From Flavobacterium sp. UBA7663 (GTDB lineage: Bacteria > Bacteroidota > Bacteroidia > Flavobacteriales > Flavobacteriaceae), in assembly GCF_002483315.1 (NCBI RefSeq), contig NZ_DLHR01000006.1:170308-234307 (forward strand): 64,000 nt of DNA, given 5' to 3'. Below, piece by piece: positions 16,518 to 24,650 of this stretch; positions within the stretch are counted from its first letter, which is position 1; every line of letters begins with the position of its first letter. Below the pieces are notes generated by a model. It made no database searches, was not told the origin of the DNA, and saw nothing but the letters and a program-made list of their open reading frames with translations. Both the position numbers and the translations under genes were made by a program.

Positions 16518-16716
16518 CGAATAAATCTTTAATTTTCACATCAAGAGCTTTGGCTAATTTTTCAACTACTTCAATGGAAACATTTCTTTCTCCTTTTTCT
16601 ATTGTTGGCAAATATGTTCTATCAATTTCAGCTAAGTTCGCTAATTTTTCTTGCGACAAATTTTTTACTTTTCGCAATTCTTTTACTTTGAGACCAAATT
16701 TTTGTTTAATATTCAT
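16510..16716 (-). CDS. XRE-family regulator resembling restriction controller (C) proteins
   Basis: 68 residues from the ATG at 16716. Nearly the whole protein is one helix-turn-helix domain: FGLKVKELRKVKNLSQEKLA, LAEIDRTYLPTIEKGERNVS, then VVEKLAKALDVKIKDLF. The RTYLPTIEKGERN recognition region and the very small size are typical of C proteins that time expression of restriction genes, though many other XRE regulators share this pattern. The stop codon overlaps the start of the nuclease-helicase gene by 8 bp, so the pair is co-translated. A C-box-like operator and a -7 box lie directly upstream, which suggests autoregulation of the pair. Confidence 0.88.
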   Translation of the reverse strand: MNIKQKFGLKVKELRKVKNLSQEKLANLAEIDRTYLPTIEKGERNVSIEVVEKLAKALDVKIKDLFDE

Positions 16717-16739
16717 AGCCTCAAAGTTTAAAAAATGAA

Positions 16740-16767
16740 GACTACTAAACAACGGAGTATTGTCTAC
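16740..16767 (-). promoter_or_regulatory. C-box-like operator upstream of the XRE gene
   Basis: On the minus strand the segment runs GTAGACAATACTCCG then TTGTTTAGTAGTC. It has half-sites GAC..ACT and AGTAGTC around a central CTCCGTTG. From memory, C-protein operators have GACT/AGTC half-sites around GTCCGTG, so the layout is similar. It starts at the -7 box and ends 23 bases before the ATG, where a bound regulator would block transcription. Confidence 0.5.
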
Positions 16768-16774
16768 AAAAATA
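16767..16774 (-). promoter_or_regulatory. -7 box of the XRE/nuclease-helicase operon
   Basis: The minus strand reads TATTTTTG (TAnnTTTG). Its last base is the first base of the operator-like sequence. No TTG -33 element is seen, as might be expected of a weak or activator-dependent promoter. Confidence 0.5.
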
Positions 16775-16784
16775 AAATTAGAAT

Positions 16785-17345
16785 TTACTTCACCTCATCC
16801 ACCGCCTTCACACCTTCAAAAAAATCAATACTTTTCACTTCTTCAAAAAAGTCGATTTCGGTTTCGTGAGGTAAAAAATCGGAGATGATGCGCACGATAA
16901 AATCTTGTGGTTTTTTCAAAAATTTAAAGGTATAATCTTCCATATTTACTACCGTTTTTTCGGCTAAATCGGTTGTTCTTACAAACTTATCGGAAGTTAA
17001 GGAAGACAAAAAAGGCAAATTTAGCTTTGGCTTTTCGGTGATAATGGGTTTTCCGTTTTCAAACAAGCCGCCTTCGTAACCGTATAGCGAAGCATTGGTA
17101 ATTTCGATAGGTTTACCTAAATGCAAATAATCGGGTAAATGGGCTTCTTTTCCTACAACAGCAGCAAAACCCATTAACACACAAATATCATGTGGTGGCA
17201 TTTGCATCATCGCCTTAGCGGTACTTTCACGACCAATTCCAGAAACGATTACTTCGTAAGTATGATTCAAATTCGGAATTCGAGCTAAAGCGTTTAGGAC
17301 TTTTTCTCGCTCAATTTCCATTGGGGTTAGGATAATTATCTTCAA
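16785..17345 (-). CDS. Nucleoside phosphorylase/nucleosidase-like protein
   Basis: 186 residues. IIILTPMEIEREKVLNAL, VIVSGIGRESTAKAM and the central VLMGFAAVVGKEAHLPDYLHLG follow the PNP/UDP-family pattern of purine nucleosidases (MTA/SAH nucleosidase, futalosine hydrolase). VNMEDYTFKFL occupies the place of the usual nucleoside-binding ME motif. It is shorter than most members (about 220-250), so the substrate is open. The C-terminus contains an imperfect repeat, IDFFEEVKS / IDFFEGVKA, encoded by a DNA direct repeat (about 16817-16858). It is divergent from the methionine aminotransferase gene 60 bp away. Confidence 0.7.
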   Translation of the reverse strand: MKIIILTPMEIEREKVLNALARIPNLNHTYEVIVSGIGRESTAKAMMQMPPHDICVLMGFAAVVGKEAHLPDYLHLGKPIEITNASLYGYEGGLFENGKPIITEKPKLNLPFLSSLTSDKFVRTTDLAEKTVVNMEDYTFKFLKKPQDFIVRIISDFLPHETEIDFFEEVKSIDFFEGVKAVDEVK

Positions 17346-17393
17346 TGTGCTATTTTTTGAAATACAAAGTAAAAGAAATCTATCTTAGTTTCC

Positions 17394-17401
17394 TAAATTT
17401 G
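17394..17401 (+). promoter_or_regulatory. -7 box of the methionine aminotransferase gene
   Basis: TAAATTTG matches TAnnTTTG and ends 5 bases before the ATG at 17406, which implies a leaderless or almost leaderless mRNA. Confidence 0.5.
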
Positions 17402-17405
17402 TAAC

Positions 17406-18533
17406 ATGTCAAAACTACCTAACATCACCACCAGTATTTTCTCTGTAATGTCGCAATTAGCGAACGAACATGGAGCTATTAATTTATCGCAAGGATTTCC
17501 AAATTTCCCTGAAGACGAACGCTTGTTACAAATTTCAGAACGCATTATTAGAGAAAACATTCATCAATATACCCCAATGGCGGGTTTGCCTTCGTTATTG
17601 GAAAAAATTGCGAATCAAACCTTAAAACAATACGGTAGAAAAGTCAATACGACAACCGAAATGTTGATTACCGCTGGCGCTACACAAGGCGTTTTTACAG
17701 CGATTAACACGTTTGTGAATCATGGTGATGAAGTATTGATTTTAGATCCAAGTTATGACAGTTACGAACCCTCGGTTTTAGTAGCGGGTGGAAAACCAGT
17801 TCGTGTTTCATTAAACGATGATTACACACCGAATTTCAACCGAATTGAAAGTGCGATTTCGCCTAAAACTAAAATGATTGTCATCAACAATCCACACAAT
17901 CCAACTGGGAGAATTTGGACAGAACAAGATTTTGAAGCTTTAGAAACCATTTTAGAAAAACATCCTCAAATTCTTATTTTGGGCGACGAAGTGTACGAAT
18001 ATATTACGTTTTCGCAACCTCATATTTCGTTTAATACACGTCCAAAATTAGTAGAACGAACGATTATCGCTTCTTCTTTTGGAAAATCATTACACGTTAC
18101 CGGTTGGAAAGTGGGTTATCTAATTGCACCTGAAAACCTAATGTTTGAAATGAAGAAGGTGCATCAATTTTTGGTCTTTAGTGTGAATAGTTTTTCGCAA
18201 CACGCTATTTCTGAATATTTGAAAGTGGTTGATTTTAGTGAAGTTTCGAAAATGTACCAACGTAAACGTGATTTGTTTCAAAACCTAATCAAAGACAGTC
18301 GATTCGAGTTGATGCCTTGTGATGGAACGTATTTTCAGGTGGTGAATTACAACCAAATTTCGAATAAAAACGATGTGGATTTTGCTAAGGAATTGATTGT
18401 AAATCATGGTGTGGCTTCCATCCCGATTTCAGTTTTTTATAATGATGCTACTGATAGACACATGCTTCGTTTTTGTTTTGCGAAAACCGATGAAACTTTG
18501 ATTGCCGCAGCTGAAAAACTGTGTTCAATTTAG
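17406..18533 (+). CDS. Methionine aminotransferase (PLP-dependent, class I/II)
   Basis: 375 residues. The protein opens with INLSQGFPNFPEDERLL, characteristic of the YbdL/kynurenine aminotransferase-like group. AGATQGVFTAI, the NNPHNPTGR motif, LGDEVYEYITF and SSFGKSLHVTGWKVGY (PLP-binding Lys at about 227) give a complete fold-type I active site. The final RFCFAKTDETL contains the carboxylate-binding Arg. It probably transaminates methionine or its keto acid KMTB in methionine salvage. The neighbouring nucleosidase-like gene would fit a methionine-recycling context, but that is inference. It is a single gene with its own promoter. Confidence 0.88.
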   Translation: MSKLPNITTSIFSVMSQLANEHGAINLSQGFPNFPEDERLLQISERIIRENIHQYTPMAGLPSLLEKIANQTLKQYGRKVNTTTEMLITAGATQGVFTAINTFVNHGDEVLILDPSYDSYEPSVLVAGGKPVRVSLNDDYTPNFNRIESAISPKTKMIVINNPHNPTGRIWTEQDFEALETILEKHPQILILGDEVYEYITFSQPHISFNTRPKLVERTIIASSFGKSLHVTGWKVGYLIAPENLMFEMKKVHQFLVFSVNSFSQHAISEYLKVVDFSEVSKMYQRKRDLFQNLIKDSRFELMPCDGTYFQVVNYNQISNKNDVDFAKELIVNHGVASIPISVFYNDATDRHMLRFCFAKTDETLIAAAEKLCSI

Positions 18534-18726
18534 AAACAACAAATTTATTTGTTTATAAAATCAAACTTTAACCTAAACAACACCTATACAGAATAACGAT
18601 TTACATCATCAAATCAGCTTTAAAGTCAGTAAATATTGATATTTATTGCTTAATGATTATTTGTATAGTTTTTATGACTGATTTTCGCTTCTAACTCTTG
18701 AAAAGATATTCTAATTTTAAGAAGTT

Positions 18727-21162
18727 ATGAATATCCCGAAAAACATGTCACTAAAATTAAAAGAATTTTATTTTTTTATTGTTTTAATTTTTTATTCTGC
18801 CCTTTCATTTGGTCAGTTAGGATTTTGTAATGGTAGTAGTGGCGCTCCTATTTTTTTAGAAAATTTTGGTAGTGGTTTAGATTACGGTCCAGCATTACCA
18901 GTTGGCGTTACCAATTATAGTTACGTTAATACTGGTTTTCCTCAAGATGGTCAATACACATTATTTCACAGAACAAACATAATTCCGAATTCTCCTAACT
19001 GGCTTTTTTCACTAGACCGTACACCCGATAATGAAGTTGACGGTTTAAACGGAAAATGTTTAATCGTAAATGCTAGTAATTCATCAGGACAATTTTACAG
19101 AAGAACCGTAACTGGATTATGTAGCAACACGCGTTTTGAATTTTCGGCTTGGCTTTTAAATATTTATAACGCGGCATCAGGCGGTTGTCCTGGGACTGGA
19201 ATACCAATTAATGTTACTTTCGAAATTTGGGATGAAACCGATACCATTTTGTTACGTTCAGGAAATACTGGGAATATTGCAGGAACTTCAACTCCGATAT
19301 GGAATCAATTTGGATTAGTTTTCACAATGCCTGCAGGACAAACTTCGGTAATTTTAAAAATGCGAAATAACGGTGTTGGTGGTTGCGGAAACGATTTGGC
19401 TATTGATGATATCATGTTTAGAGCTTGTGGAGAAAATAGCGCCATTATCAACACGGCAACTACTGGAAGTGCAATGACCGTTTGTCAAAATTCAAGCATT
19501 ACCAACCCGAATTTACAAGTAGTAACAACAGGTAGTATTTCTCATGTTTACCAATGGCAACAAAGCAGTGATAACATTAATTTCATGGATATTCCTGGCG
19601 AAAACACAGCAAATTATACCATTCCAAATATAACAAACACAACGTATTATCGTGTTAAAGTTGCGCAAGACATTGCTAATTTAAACAATGCGTTTTGTTC
19701 CACTTTTTCAGATATTTACACCGTATCTTTAATTTCAGCTCCAAATGCTCCAATTTCAAATGGTGCCCAACGTTTTTGCACCAATCAAGCTACGAGTTTA
19801 AGCGTTAGTGTTTTGGCTGGAGAAAGTGCTAATTGGTATGATAGTCCCACAAACGGAAATCTTTTGTTAGCAAATTCAACGACTTACACACCTACTTCCA
19901 CCGGAACTTATTATGCTGAAACTGTCACTATTTCAAGTGGATGTAGAAGTAATACTAGAACTGCTGTAACATTATTACCCGCAATTTCAGTTACTTATTC
20001 AGGACCAACAACTTTATGCACCAACTCCAATACCATGATATCACTTGTTGCTTCTGATGTTAATGCTTCTTTAAATTGGACTGCTTCATCTTCTGATGTT
20101 ACAGGTTTTTCAAATAGTTCGGGTACGAATATCAATCAAACATTACAATATAATGGAACAACAACAGGAACTGTAACTTATGTGGTTACACCCATTTTAA
20201 ATGGTTGCGCAGGAACTCCCGAAACCATTGTTGTAACTGTAACGCCTGCAACTACTATTGCTTTAGTTTTTCCACCGATAACTACTACTTATTGTATAAA
20301 TGCAACCCCAGAAGTTTTACCAACATCATCATCAAATACAACTCCAATTGCAGGAACTTGGAATCCTGCAATAATAAATACAACAACATCAGGAACTACA
20401 ACCTATACTTTTACACCTCAAGTGGGTTCTTGTCAAAATATTCTTCCGTACCAAATAAATATTACGATTGGAAACAGCTTTTCTCCCGATTTTCCTAGCA
20501 CCATTTCATTATGTTCTGGAGAAACACCTCCTGTCTTATCTTCTACTTCTCCGAATGGAATTTCAGGAACTTGGTCCCCAGCTGTAATTGATAATTTAGT
20601 TTCAGGTAGTTATACTTTTACACCAAATCTAGGTTCTTGTGCTAATCCGCAAACGATAAATACAATCGTTTTACAATCAACACTTACAAGCATTACTTAT
20701 TCTGTATCTGGTGCTTTTACACAAAATCAAACCATCACTATTATTGCCTCTCCAAGCGGAAATTATTACTATCAACTCGACAATGGGACCATTCAGGAAA
20801 GTAATATTTTTGAAAATGTGAGTCCAGGAAATCATACCATAACAGTTATGGATCAGAATGGATGTGGTAATTTTATATCTGAAGATATTTTTATAATAAA
20901 CTATCCCAATTATTTTACTCCAAATGATGATGGCATAAATGATTTTTGGACAATTGTAGGTATGGATAGTTTTGAAAATTGGAAAATTTCGATTTTTGAT
21001 CGTTATGGAAAATTAATTACACAACTTTCTGAAACTAATTTATCTTGGGATGGTAAATACAATGGAAATCAATTACCTTCAAGTGATTATTGGTTTACTA
21101 TTGATTACCAAGAAAACAATGCTGCTAAAAAATTTAGAGCCAATTTCAGTTTAATTCGATGA
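18727..21162 (+). CDS. T9SS type B cargo: large surface protein with Ig-like repeats
   Basis: 811 residues. A signal peptide ends near SALSFGQ/LGFC (an ATG at 18745 is an alternative start). Residues 20-240 resemble a carbohydrate-binding or MAM-like beta-sandwich with FEIWDETD and GNDLAIDDIMFRACG. The middle is Thr/Ser-rich with repeated Ig-like units (YQWQQSSDNINFMDIPGENT; ANWYDSPTNG). The C-terminus (NYFTPNDDGINDFWTI, ISIFDRYGKLI, SWDGKYNG, SDYWFTIDY) is the type B CHU_C sorting domain for type IX secretion. The protein is therefore exported and held at the cell surface or released, and may act in adhesion. It is monocistronic. Confidence 0.9.
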   Translation: MNIPKNMSLKLKEFYFFIVLIFYSALSFGQLGFCNGSSGAPIFLENFGSGLDYGPALPVGVTNYSYVNTGFPQDGQYTLFHRTNIIPNSPNWLFSLDRTPDNEVDGLNGKCLIVNASNSSGQFYRRTVTGLCSNTRFEFSAWLLNIYNAASGGCPGTGIPINVTFEIWDETDTILLRSGNTGNIAGTSTPIWNQFGLVFTMPAGQTSVILKMRNNGVGGCGNDLAIDDIMFRACGENSAIINTATTGSAMTVCQNSSITNPNLQVVTTGSISHVYQWQQSSDNINFMDIPGENTANYTIPNITNTTYYRVKVAQDIANLNNAFCSTFSDIYTVSLISAPNAPISNGAQRFCTNQATSLSVSVLAGESANWYDSPTNGNLLLANSTTYTPTSTGTYYAETVTISSGCRSNTRTAVTLLPAISVTYSGPTTLCTNSNTMISLVASDVNASLNWTASSSDVTGFSNSSGTNINQTLQYNGTTTGTVTYVVTPILNGCAGTPETIVVTVTPATTIALVFPPITTTYCINATPEVLPTSSSNTTPIAGTWNPAIINTTTSGTTTYTFTPQVGSCQNILPYQINITIGNSFSPDFPSTISLCSGETPPVLSSTSPNGISGTWSPAVIDNLVSGSYTFTPNLGSCANPQTINTIVLQSTLTSITYSVSGAFTQNQTITIIASPSGNYYYQLDNGTIQESNIFENVSPGNHTITVMDQNGCGNFISEDIFIINYPNYFTPNDDGINDFWTIVGMDSFENWKISIFDRYGKLITQLSETNLSWDGKYNGNQLPSSDYWFTIDYQENNAAKKFRANFSLIR

Positions 21163-21229
21163 CACTAAATGAAAAAGATTAAATGATATTTGCTTTTTAA
21201 TTACTACATTTACTAAAAACCTAGAAATT

Positions 21230-21340
21230 ATGGCAAAAAGTCAAGACGCGAAGAAAACCGCAAAGAAAGAACCTTTGAAAACCGCAAAAGAGAAAAAAGA
21301 AGAAAAACGAAATAAGAAAAATTCACCAAAGCGTGATTAA
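21230..21340 (+). CDS. 36-residue Lys-rich small protein
   Basis: 36 codons beginning MAKSQDAKKTAKKEPLKTA and ending KKNSPKRD. About 40 percent of residues are Lys, with scattered Glu and Ala. It is followed 9 bases later by a strong terminator, so it is a separate transcription unit. The composition suggests a nucleic-acid- or ribosome-associated peptide. I recall similar Lys/Ala-rich mini-proteins in Bacteroidota but cannot name a family. A TACATTTA sequence about 25 bases upstream resembles the -7 box with one mismatch. Confidence 0.65.
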   Translation: MAKSQDAKKTAKKEPLKTAKEKKEEKRNKKNSPKRD

Positions 21341-21349
21341 TACACCTCC

Positions 21350-21380
21350 AAACACGAATGATCTTCGTGTTTTTTATTTT
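21350..21380 (+). terminator. Terminator of the Lys-rich small gene
   Basis: Perfect 9-bp stem AAACACGAA (21350-21358) with TTCGTGTTT (21364-21372), five-base loop, T-rich tail. Confidence 0.85.
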
Positions 21381-21401
21381 TTATTCCTAAACGATTGATT
21401 G

Positions 21402-21478
21402 TAGCCCCGATTGTAGTGAAAATCCATTTTGTAAAAGTCAAAAAACTTTTGCAAAATTATTGCAACGGAAAGCGGGAA
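21402..21478. repeat. Dispersed hairpin repeat, family A, copy 2
   Basis: Ends TAGCCCCGATTGTAGTG and CAACGGAAAGCGGGAA match those of copy 1 at 1697-1769. The internal 12-bp inverted repeat (21427-21438 with 21445-21456, one G-T pair) has a different stem sequence from copy 1 but the same folding. Confidence 0.75.
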
Positions 21479-21588
21479 TCGACCTTTAAAAAATGCCTAA
21501 AGTGTGGCTTCAAAATATTTTTATTTCGATATTTTTCTGTCTCTAAATCAGTTAAGTTACACTTTAACCCATTGTTAACAAAATTGAC

Positions 21589-21618
21589 TTGAAAAAACCA
21601 TAAATAATTGTATTTTTA
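21589..21618 (+). promoter_or_regulatory. Promoter of the parAB operon
   Basis: TTG at 21589-21591, 19-base spacer, TATTTTTA at 21611-21618 (one mismatch to TAnnTTTG), 24 bases before the parA ATG. Confidence 0.5.
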
Positions 21619-21642
21619 CCACTTAAAATTTTTAACTATCAA

Positions 21643-22407
21643 ATGGGTAAAATCATTGCAATTGCCAATCAAAAAGGTGGTGTTGGTAAAACAACTACAT
21701 CTGTAAACTTAGCGGCGTCTCTGGGTGTTTTAGAAAAGAAAGTACTTTTAATCGATGCTGATCCGCAGGCTAATGCCAGTTCGGGTTTAGGAATCGATGT
21801 GGAAAGTGTAGAAATTGGTTCCTATCAAGTTCTAGAACATAGCGCAACACCTGAAGAGGCAACTGTTTCTTGTTCGGCACCAAATGTTATGGTGATTCCG
21901 GCTCATATTGACTTGGTGGCTATCGAAATTGAATTAGTAGACAAAGAAAATCGTGAGTACATGCTTAAAAAAGCTTTGGAAAGTGTAAAAGATAAATATG
22001 ATTATATTTTGATTGACTGTGCTCCTTCTTTAGGATTATTAACATTGAATGCATTAACAGCTGCAGATAGTGTTGTAATTCCAATTCAGTGCGAATATTT
22101 TGCATTAGAAGGTTTAGGAAAATTATTAAACACCATTAAAAGTGTTCAAAAAATACACAATCCTAATTTAGATATTGAAGGATTGTTATTAACCATGTAC
22201 GATTCTCGCTTGCGTTTATCGAACCAAGTGGTTGAAGAAGTTCAAAAACACTTTAACGATATGGTTTTTGAAACGATTATTCAAAGAAATATCAAATTGA
22301 GCGAAGCACCAAGTTTTGGAGAAAGCATTATTAATTATGACGCTACGAGTAAAGGAGCGACTAATTATTTGAACTTGGCAGAAGAAATTATTAAGAAAAA
22401 TCAATAA
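21643..22407 (+). CDS. parA: Chromosome-partitioning ATPase ParA (Soj)
   Basis: 254 residues, the chromosomal (short, Soj-like) type. Deviant Walker A IANQKGGVGKTTTSVNLA at the N-terminus, LLIDADPQANASSGLG (A' motif), and LIDCAPSLGLLTLNAL (Walker B). It binds nucleoid DNA with ATP and, with ParB-parS, segregates the origin. Followed by parB 8 bp later, then DUF5683, dapB and lepB on the same strand. Confidence 0.97.
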   Translation: MGKIIAIANQKGGVGKTTTSVNLAASLGVLEKKVLLIDADPQANASSGLGIDVESVEIGSYQVLEHSATPEEATVSCSAPNVMVIPAHIDLVAIEIELVDKENREYMLKKALESVKDKYDYILIDCAPSLGLLTLNALTAADSVVIPIQCEYFALEGLGKLLNTIKSVQKIHNPNLDIEGLLLTMYDSRLRLSNQVVEEVQKHFNDMVFETIIQRNIKLSEAPSFGESIINYDATSKGATNYLNLAEEIIKKNQ

Positions 22408-22415
22408 TAGAGAAG

Positions 22416-23315
22416 ATGACAAAAGCGGTAAAAAAACAAGCCTTAGGAAGAGGATTATCGGCTTTATTGAAAGATCCTGAAAACGATATTAAATCGGTTG
22501 AGGACAAAAACGCAGATAAAGTTGTAGGAAATATTATTGAATTAGATATTGAATCGATTGAAATTAATCCGTTTCAACCGAGAACAAATTTCAATGAAGA
22601 AACGTTACAAGAATTAGCCAAATCAATTAAAGAACTAGGCGTGATTCAGCCGATTACTGTTCGAAAATTAGATTTCAATAACTACCAATTAATTTCGGGA
22701 GAACGTCGTTTGCGTGCATCTAAATTAATCGGATTGAAAACGATTCCGGCATACATTCGTTTGGCAAATGACAACGAATCATTGGTTATGGCTTTGGTAG
22801 AAAACATCCAACGTCATGATTTAGATCCTATTGAGGTGGCTATTTCATACCAACGATTAATTGAAGAAATCAATTTAACGCAAGAAGAATTGAGCGAGCG
22901 TGTTGGAAAAAAACGTTCTACCATTACCAATTATTTACGTTTATTGAAATTAGACCCAATCATTCAAACTGGAATGAGAGATGGTTTTATTTCAATGGGA
23001 CACGGAAGAGCGTTGATTAATATTGACAATCAAGATGTTCAAAGCGATATTTATCATAAAGTGGTAACGCAAAATCTTTCGGTTAGAGAAACAGAAGCTT
23101 TGGTTAAAAATTATCAAGATAGTTTAAAACCAAAAACAGCTAAACCTGTAAAAGGCAATTCATTTGACATTAAAGAAGATGAGAAAAAAGCATTTGCTAA
23201 TTATTTCGGAACAAAAGTTGATGTTAAAGTAGTGGGTAACGGAAAAGGGAAAATTACGATTCCATTTCACTCAGAAGAAGACTTTAATCGTATCTTGAAA
23301 CTAATCAATTCTTAG
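22416..23315 (+). CDS. parB: Chromosome-partitioning protein ParB (Spo0J)
   Basis: 299 residues. The N-terminal ALGRGLSALL box contacts ParA. The CTPase domain has INPFQPRTNF and the GERRLRASKLIG signature. The helix-turn-helix follows (LTQEELSERVGKKRSTITNYLRLLKL; MGHGRALI), then a C-terminal dimerisation domain. It spreads as a CTP-dependent clamp from parS sites. No parS is recognisable in this window. Its TAG stop overlaps the GTG start of the DUF5683 gene. Confidence 0.97.
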   Translation: MTKAVKKQALGRGLSALLKDPENDIKSVEDKNADKVVGNIIELDIESIEINPFQPRTNFNEETLQELAKSIKELGVIQPITVRKLDFNNYQLISGERRLRASKLIGLKTIPAYIRLANDNESLVMALVENIQRHDLDPIEVAISYQRLIEEINLTQEELSERVGKKRSTITNYLRLLKLDPIIQTGMRDGFISMGHGRALINIDNQDVQSDIYHKVVTQNLSVRETEALVKNYQDSLKPKTAKPVKGNSFDIKEDEKKAFANYFGTKVDVKVVGNGKGKITIPFHSEEDFNRILKLINS

Positions 23316-23875
23316 TGAGAAAACTTCAATACATATTCATTTTAACTTGTCTTTTTCTAAGTTTTGAAGGAAGAGCGCAAGAAGAGATTTCTTTGGTTCC
23401 TAAAGACACTGTAAAAGCAGTTATAGATCCGAATCGTCCAGCTAGAGCCGCTTTCTATTCAGCTCTTTTACCAGGTTTAGGTCAAGCTTACAATAAAAAA
23501 TATTGGAAAATTCCAATTGTTTATGCTGGTTTAGGTGCTGGTATTTACTACTATACTTTCAATCAAAATAAATATCACGAATACAGAGACGAATACAAAA
23601 GAAGATTAGATGGAACTTCTGACCCTAATCATCCAATTTATGGAAGTTTAGACAACGATAGATTAATTCGTGCCCAAAAATTTCATCAAAAAAACAGAGA
23701 TTTGTCTGCTTTAATTACGGGTGCTATTTACATTTTAAATATTGTAGATGCCAATATCGACGCGCATTTAATGCAATTCAACGTTAATGATAATCTTTCT
23801 TTAAAACCCGATATGAATCAAAATCAAATGGATTACAGATTCAATTACGGAATGACACTCACCTATCGTTTTTAA
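23315..23875 (+). CDS. DUF5683 family membrane protein
   Basis: 186 residues from a GTG that shares one base with the parB stop. A signal peptide (LQYIFILTCLFLSFEGRAQ) is followed by the DUF5683 core: RAAFYSALLPGLGQAYNKKYWKIPIVYAGLGAGIYYY, a hairpin of hydrophobic segments, then RDLSALITGAIYILNIVDANIDAHL and a final beta-strand ending in Tyr-Arg-Phe, like an outer-membrane C-terminus. Function unknown. The parAB-DUF5683-dapB-lepB order is, from memory, widely conserved in Flavobacteriaceae. Confidence 0.85.
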   Translation: MRKLQYIFILTCLFLSFEGRAQEEISLVPKDTVKAVIDPNRPARAAFYSALLPGLGQAYNKKYWKIPIVYAGLGAGIYYYTFNQNKYHEYRDEYKRRLDGTSDPNHPIYGSLDNDRLIRAQKFHQKNRDLSALITGAIYILNIVDANIDAHLMQFNVNDNLSLKPDMNQNQMDYRFNYGMTLTYRF

Positions 23876-23919
23876 CAAAAATTTGGGTAACATTTCAATC
23901 AATCCAACAACTAACTACT

Positions 23920-24621
23920 ATGAAAATTGCACTTTTAGGATACGGAAAAATGGGAAAAGTTATTGAAAGAATAGCTTTAGAAAGAGGTCATGAAATCGTA
24001 TTAAAAAAAGACCAAAACAACACTTTTGAAGGATTATTAAATGCCGATGTCGCTATCGATTTTAGCGTTCCTGATAGTGCTGTAGAAAATATATCAGAAT
24101 GTTTAAACAACGGAATTCCTGTTATTTCAGGGACTACAGGTTGGGTTGCAGATTATCCAAAAATGGTAAACTTGTGTGAAGCTAAAAACGGAAGTTTTAT
24201 TTATGCCTCTAATTTTAGTTTAGGCGTAAATGTGTTTTTTGAATTGAATGAATATTTAGCCAAAATGATGGCCAATTTGAAACAATACAACGTTTCAATG
24301 GAAGAAATTCATCACACACAAAAATTAGATGCGCCAAGTGGCACAGCAATAACATTAGCAGAAGGAGTTATCAAACATACCGACTATGTCAATTGGACAT
24401 TAGAAACACCAATTAGCAACGAAATACACATTGAAGCAAAACGCATCGAAAACGTTCCTGGAACGCATAGTATTTTCTATGATAGCGAAGTTGACCAAAT
24501 CGAAATCAAACACACAGCACACAGCAGAGAAGGTTTTGCATTAGGAGCTGTTGTTGCTGCCGAATGGTTAGTAGGCAAAAAAGGTGTTTTCACTATGAAA
24601 GATGTTTTAGGTTTAAGATAA
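23920..24621 (+). CDS. dapB: 4-hydroxy-tetrahydrodipicolinate reductase
   Basis: 233 residues. The short form has IALLGYGKMGKVIERIA for NAD(P)H binding, a trimmed domain, GTTGWVADYPKM, ASNFSLGVNVFFELN (catalytic and substrate loop), EEIHHTQKLDAPSGTAIT with the key His pair and Lys, and HTAHSREGFALGAVVAAEWL at the end. It reduces HTPA to tetrahydrodipicolinate on the DAP/lysine route that dapF finishes. Downstream is a four-helix-bundle gene that seems inserted between dapB and lepB. Confidence 0.95.
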   Translation: MKIALLGYGKMGKVIERIALERGHEIVLKKDQNNTFEGLLNADVAIDFSVPDSAVENISECLNNGIPVISGTTGWVADYPKMVNLCEAKNGSFIYASNFSLGVNVFFELNEYLAKMMANLKQYNVSMEEIHHTQKLDAPSGTAITLAEGVIKHTDYVNWTLETPISNEIHIEAKRIENVPGTHSIFYDSEVDQIEIKHTAHSREGFALGAVVAAEWLVGKKGVFTMKDVLGLR

Positions 24622-24622
24622 T

Positions 24623-24632
24623 AGAATATAGA
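24623..24632 (+). repeat. Left inverted repeat of the four-helix-bundle cassette
   Basis: AGAATATAGA, the exact reverse complement of TCTATATTCT at 25016-25025. A/G-rich sequence (AAACAGAAAAAAG) follows, mirrored by CTTTTTTCT on the far side. Confidence 0.65.
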
Positions 24633-24650
24633 AAACAGAAAAAAGACCAA

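Larger units (their letters stand above)
21381..21642. other. Intergenic region between the small gene and parA
   Basis: Holds a family A dispersed repeat (21402-21478), unassigned A/T-rich sequence, and the parA promoter at its right end. The ORF at 21395-21592 is judged not to be a gene because it runs through the repeat. Confidence 0.6.

Noticed and set aside
16496..16738. 80-codon plus-strand ORF opposite the XRE gene
   Set aside because: The minus-strand frame gives a clear helix-turn-helix; the plus frame has none.
21395..21592. 65-codon plus-strand ORF
   Set aside because: It runs through a family A repeat and A/T-rich sequence with no recognisable protein features.
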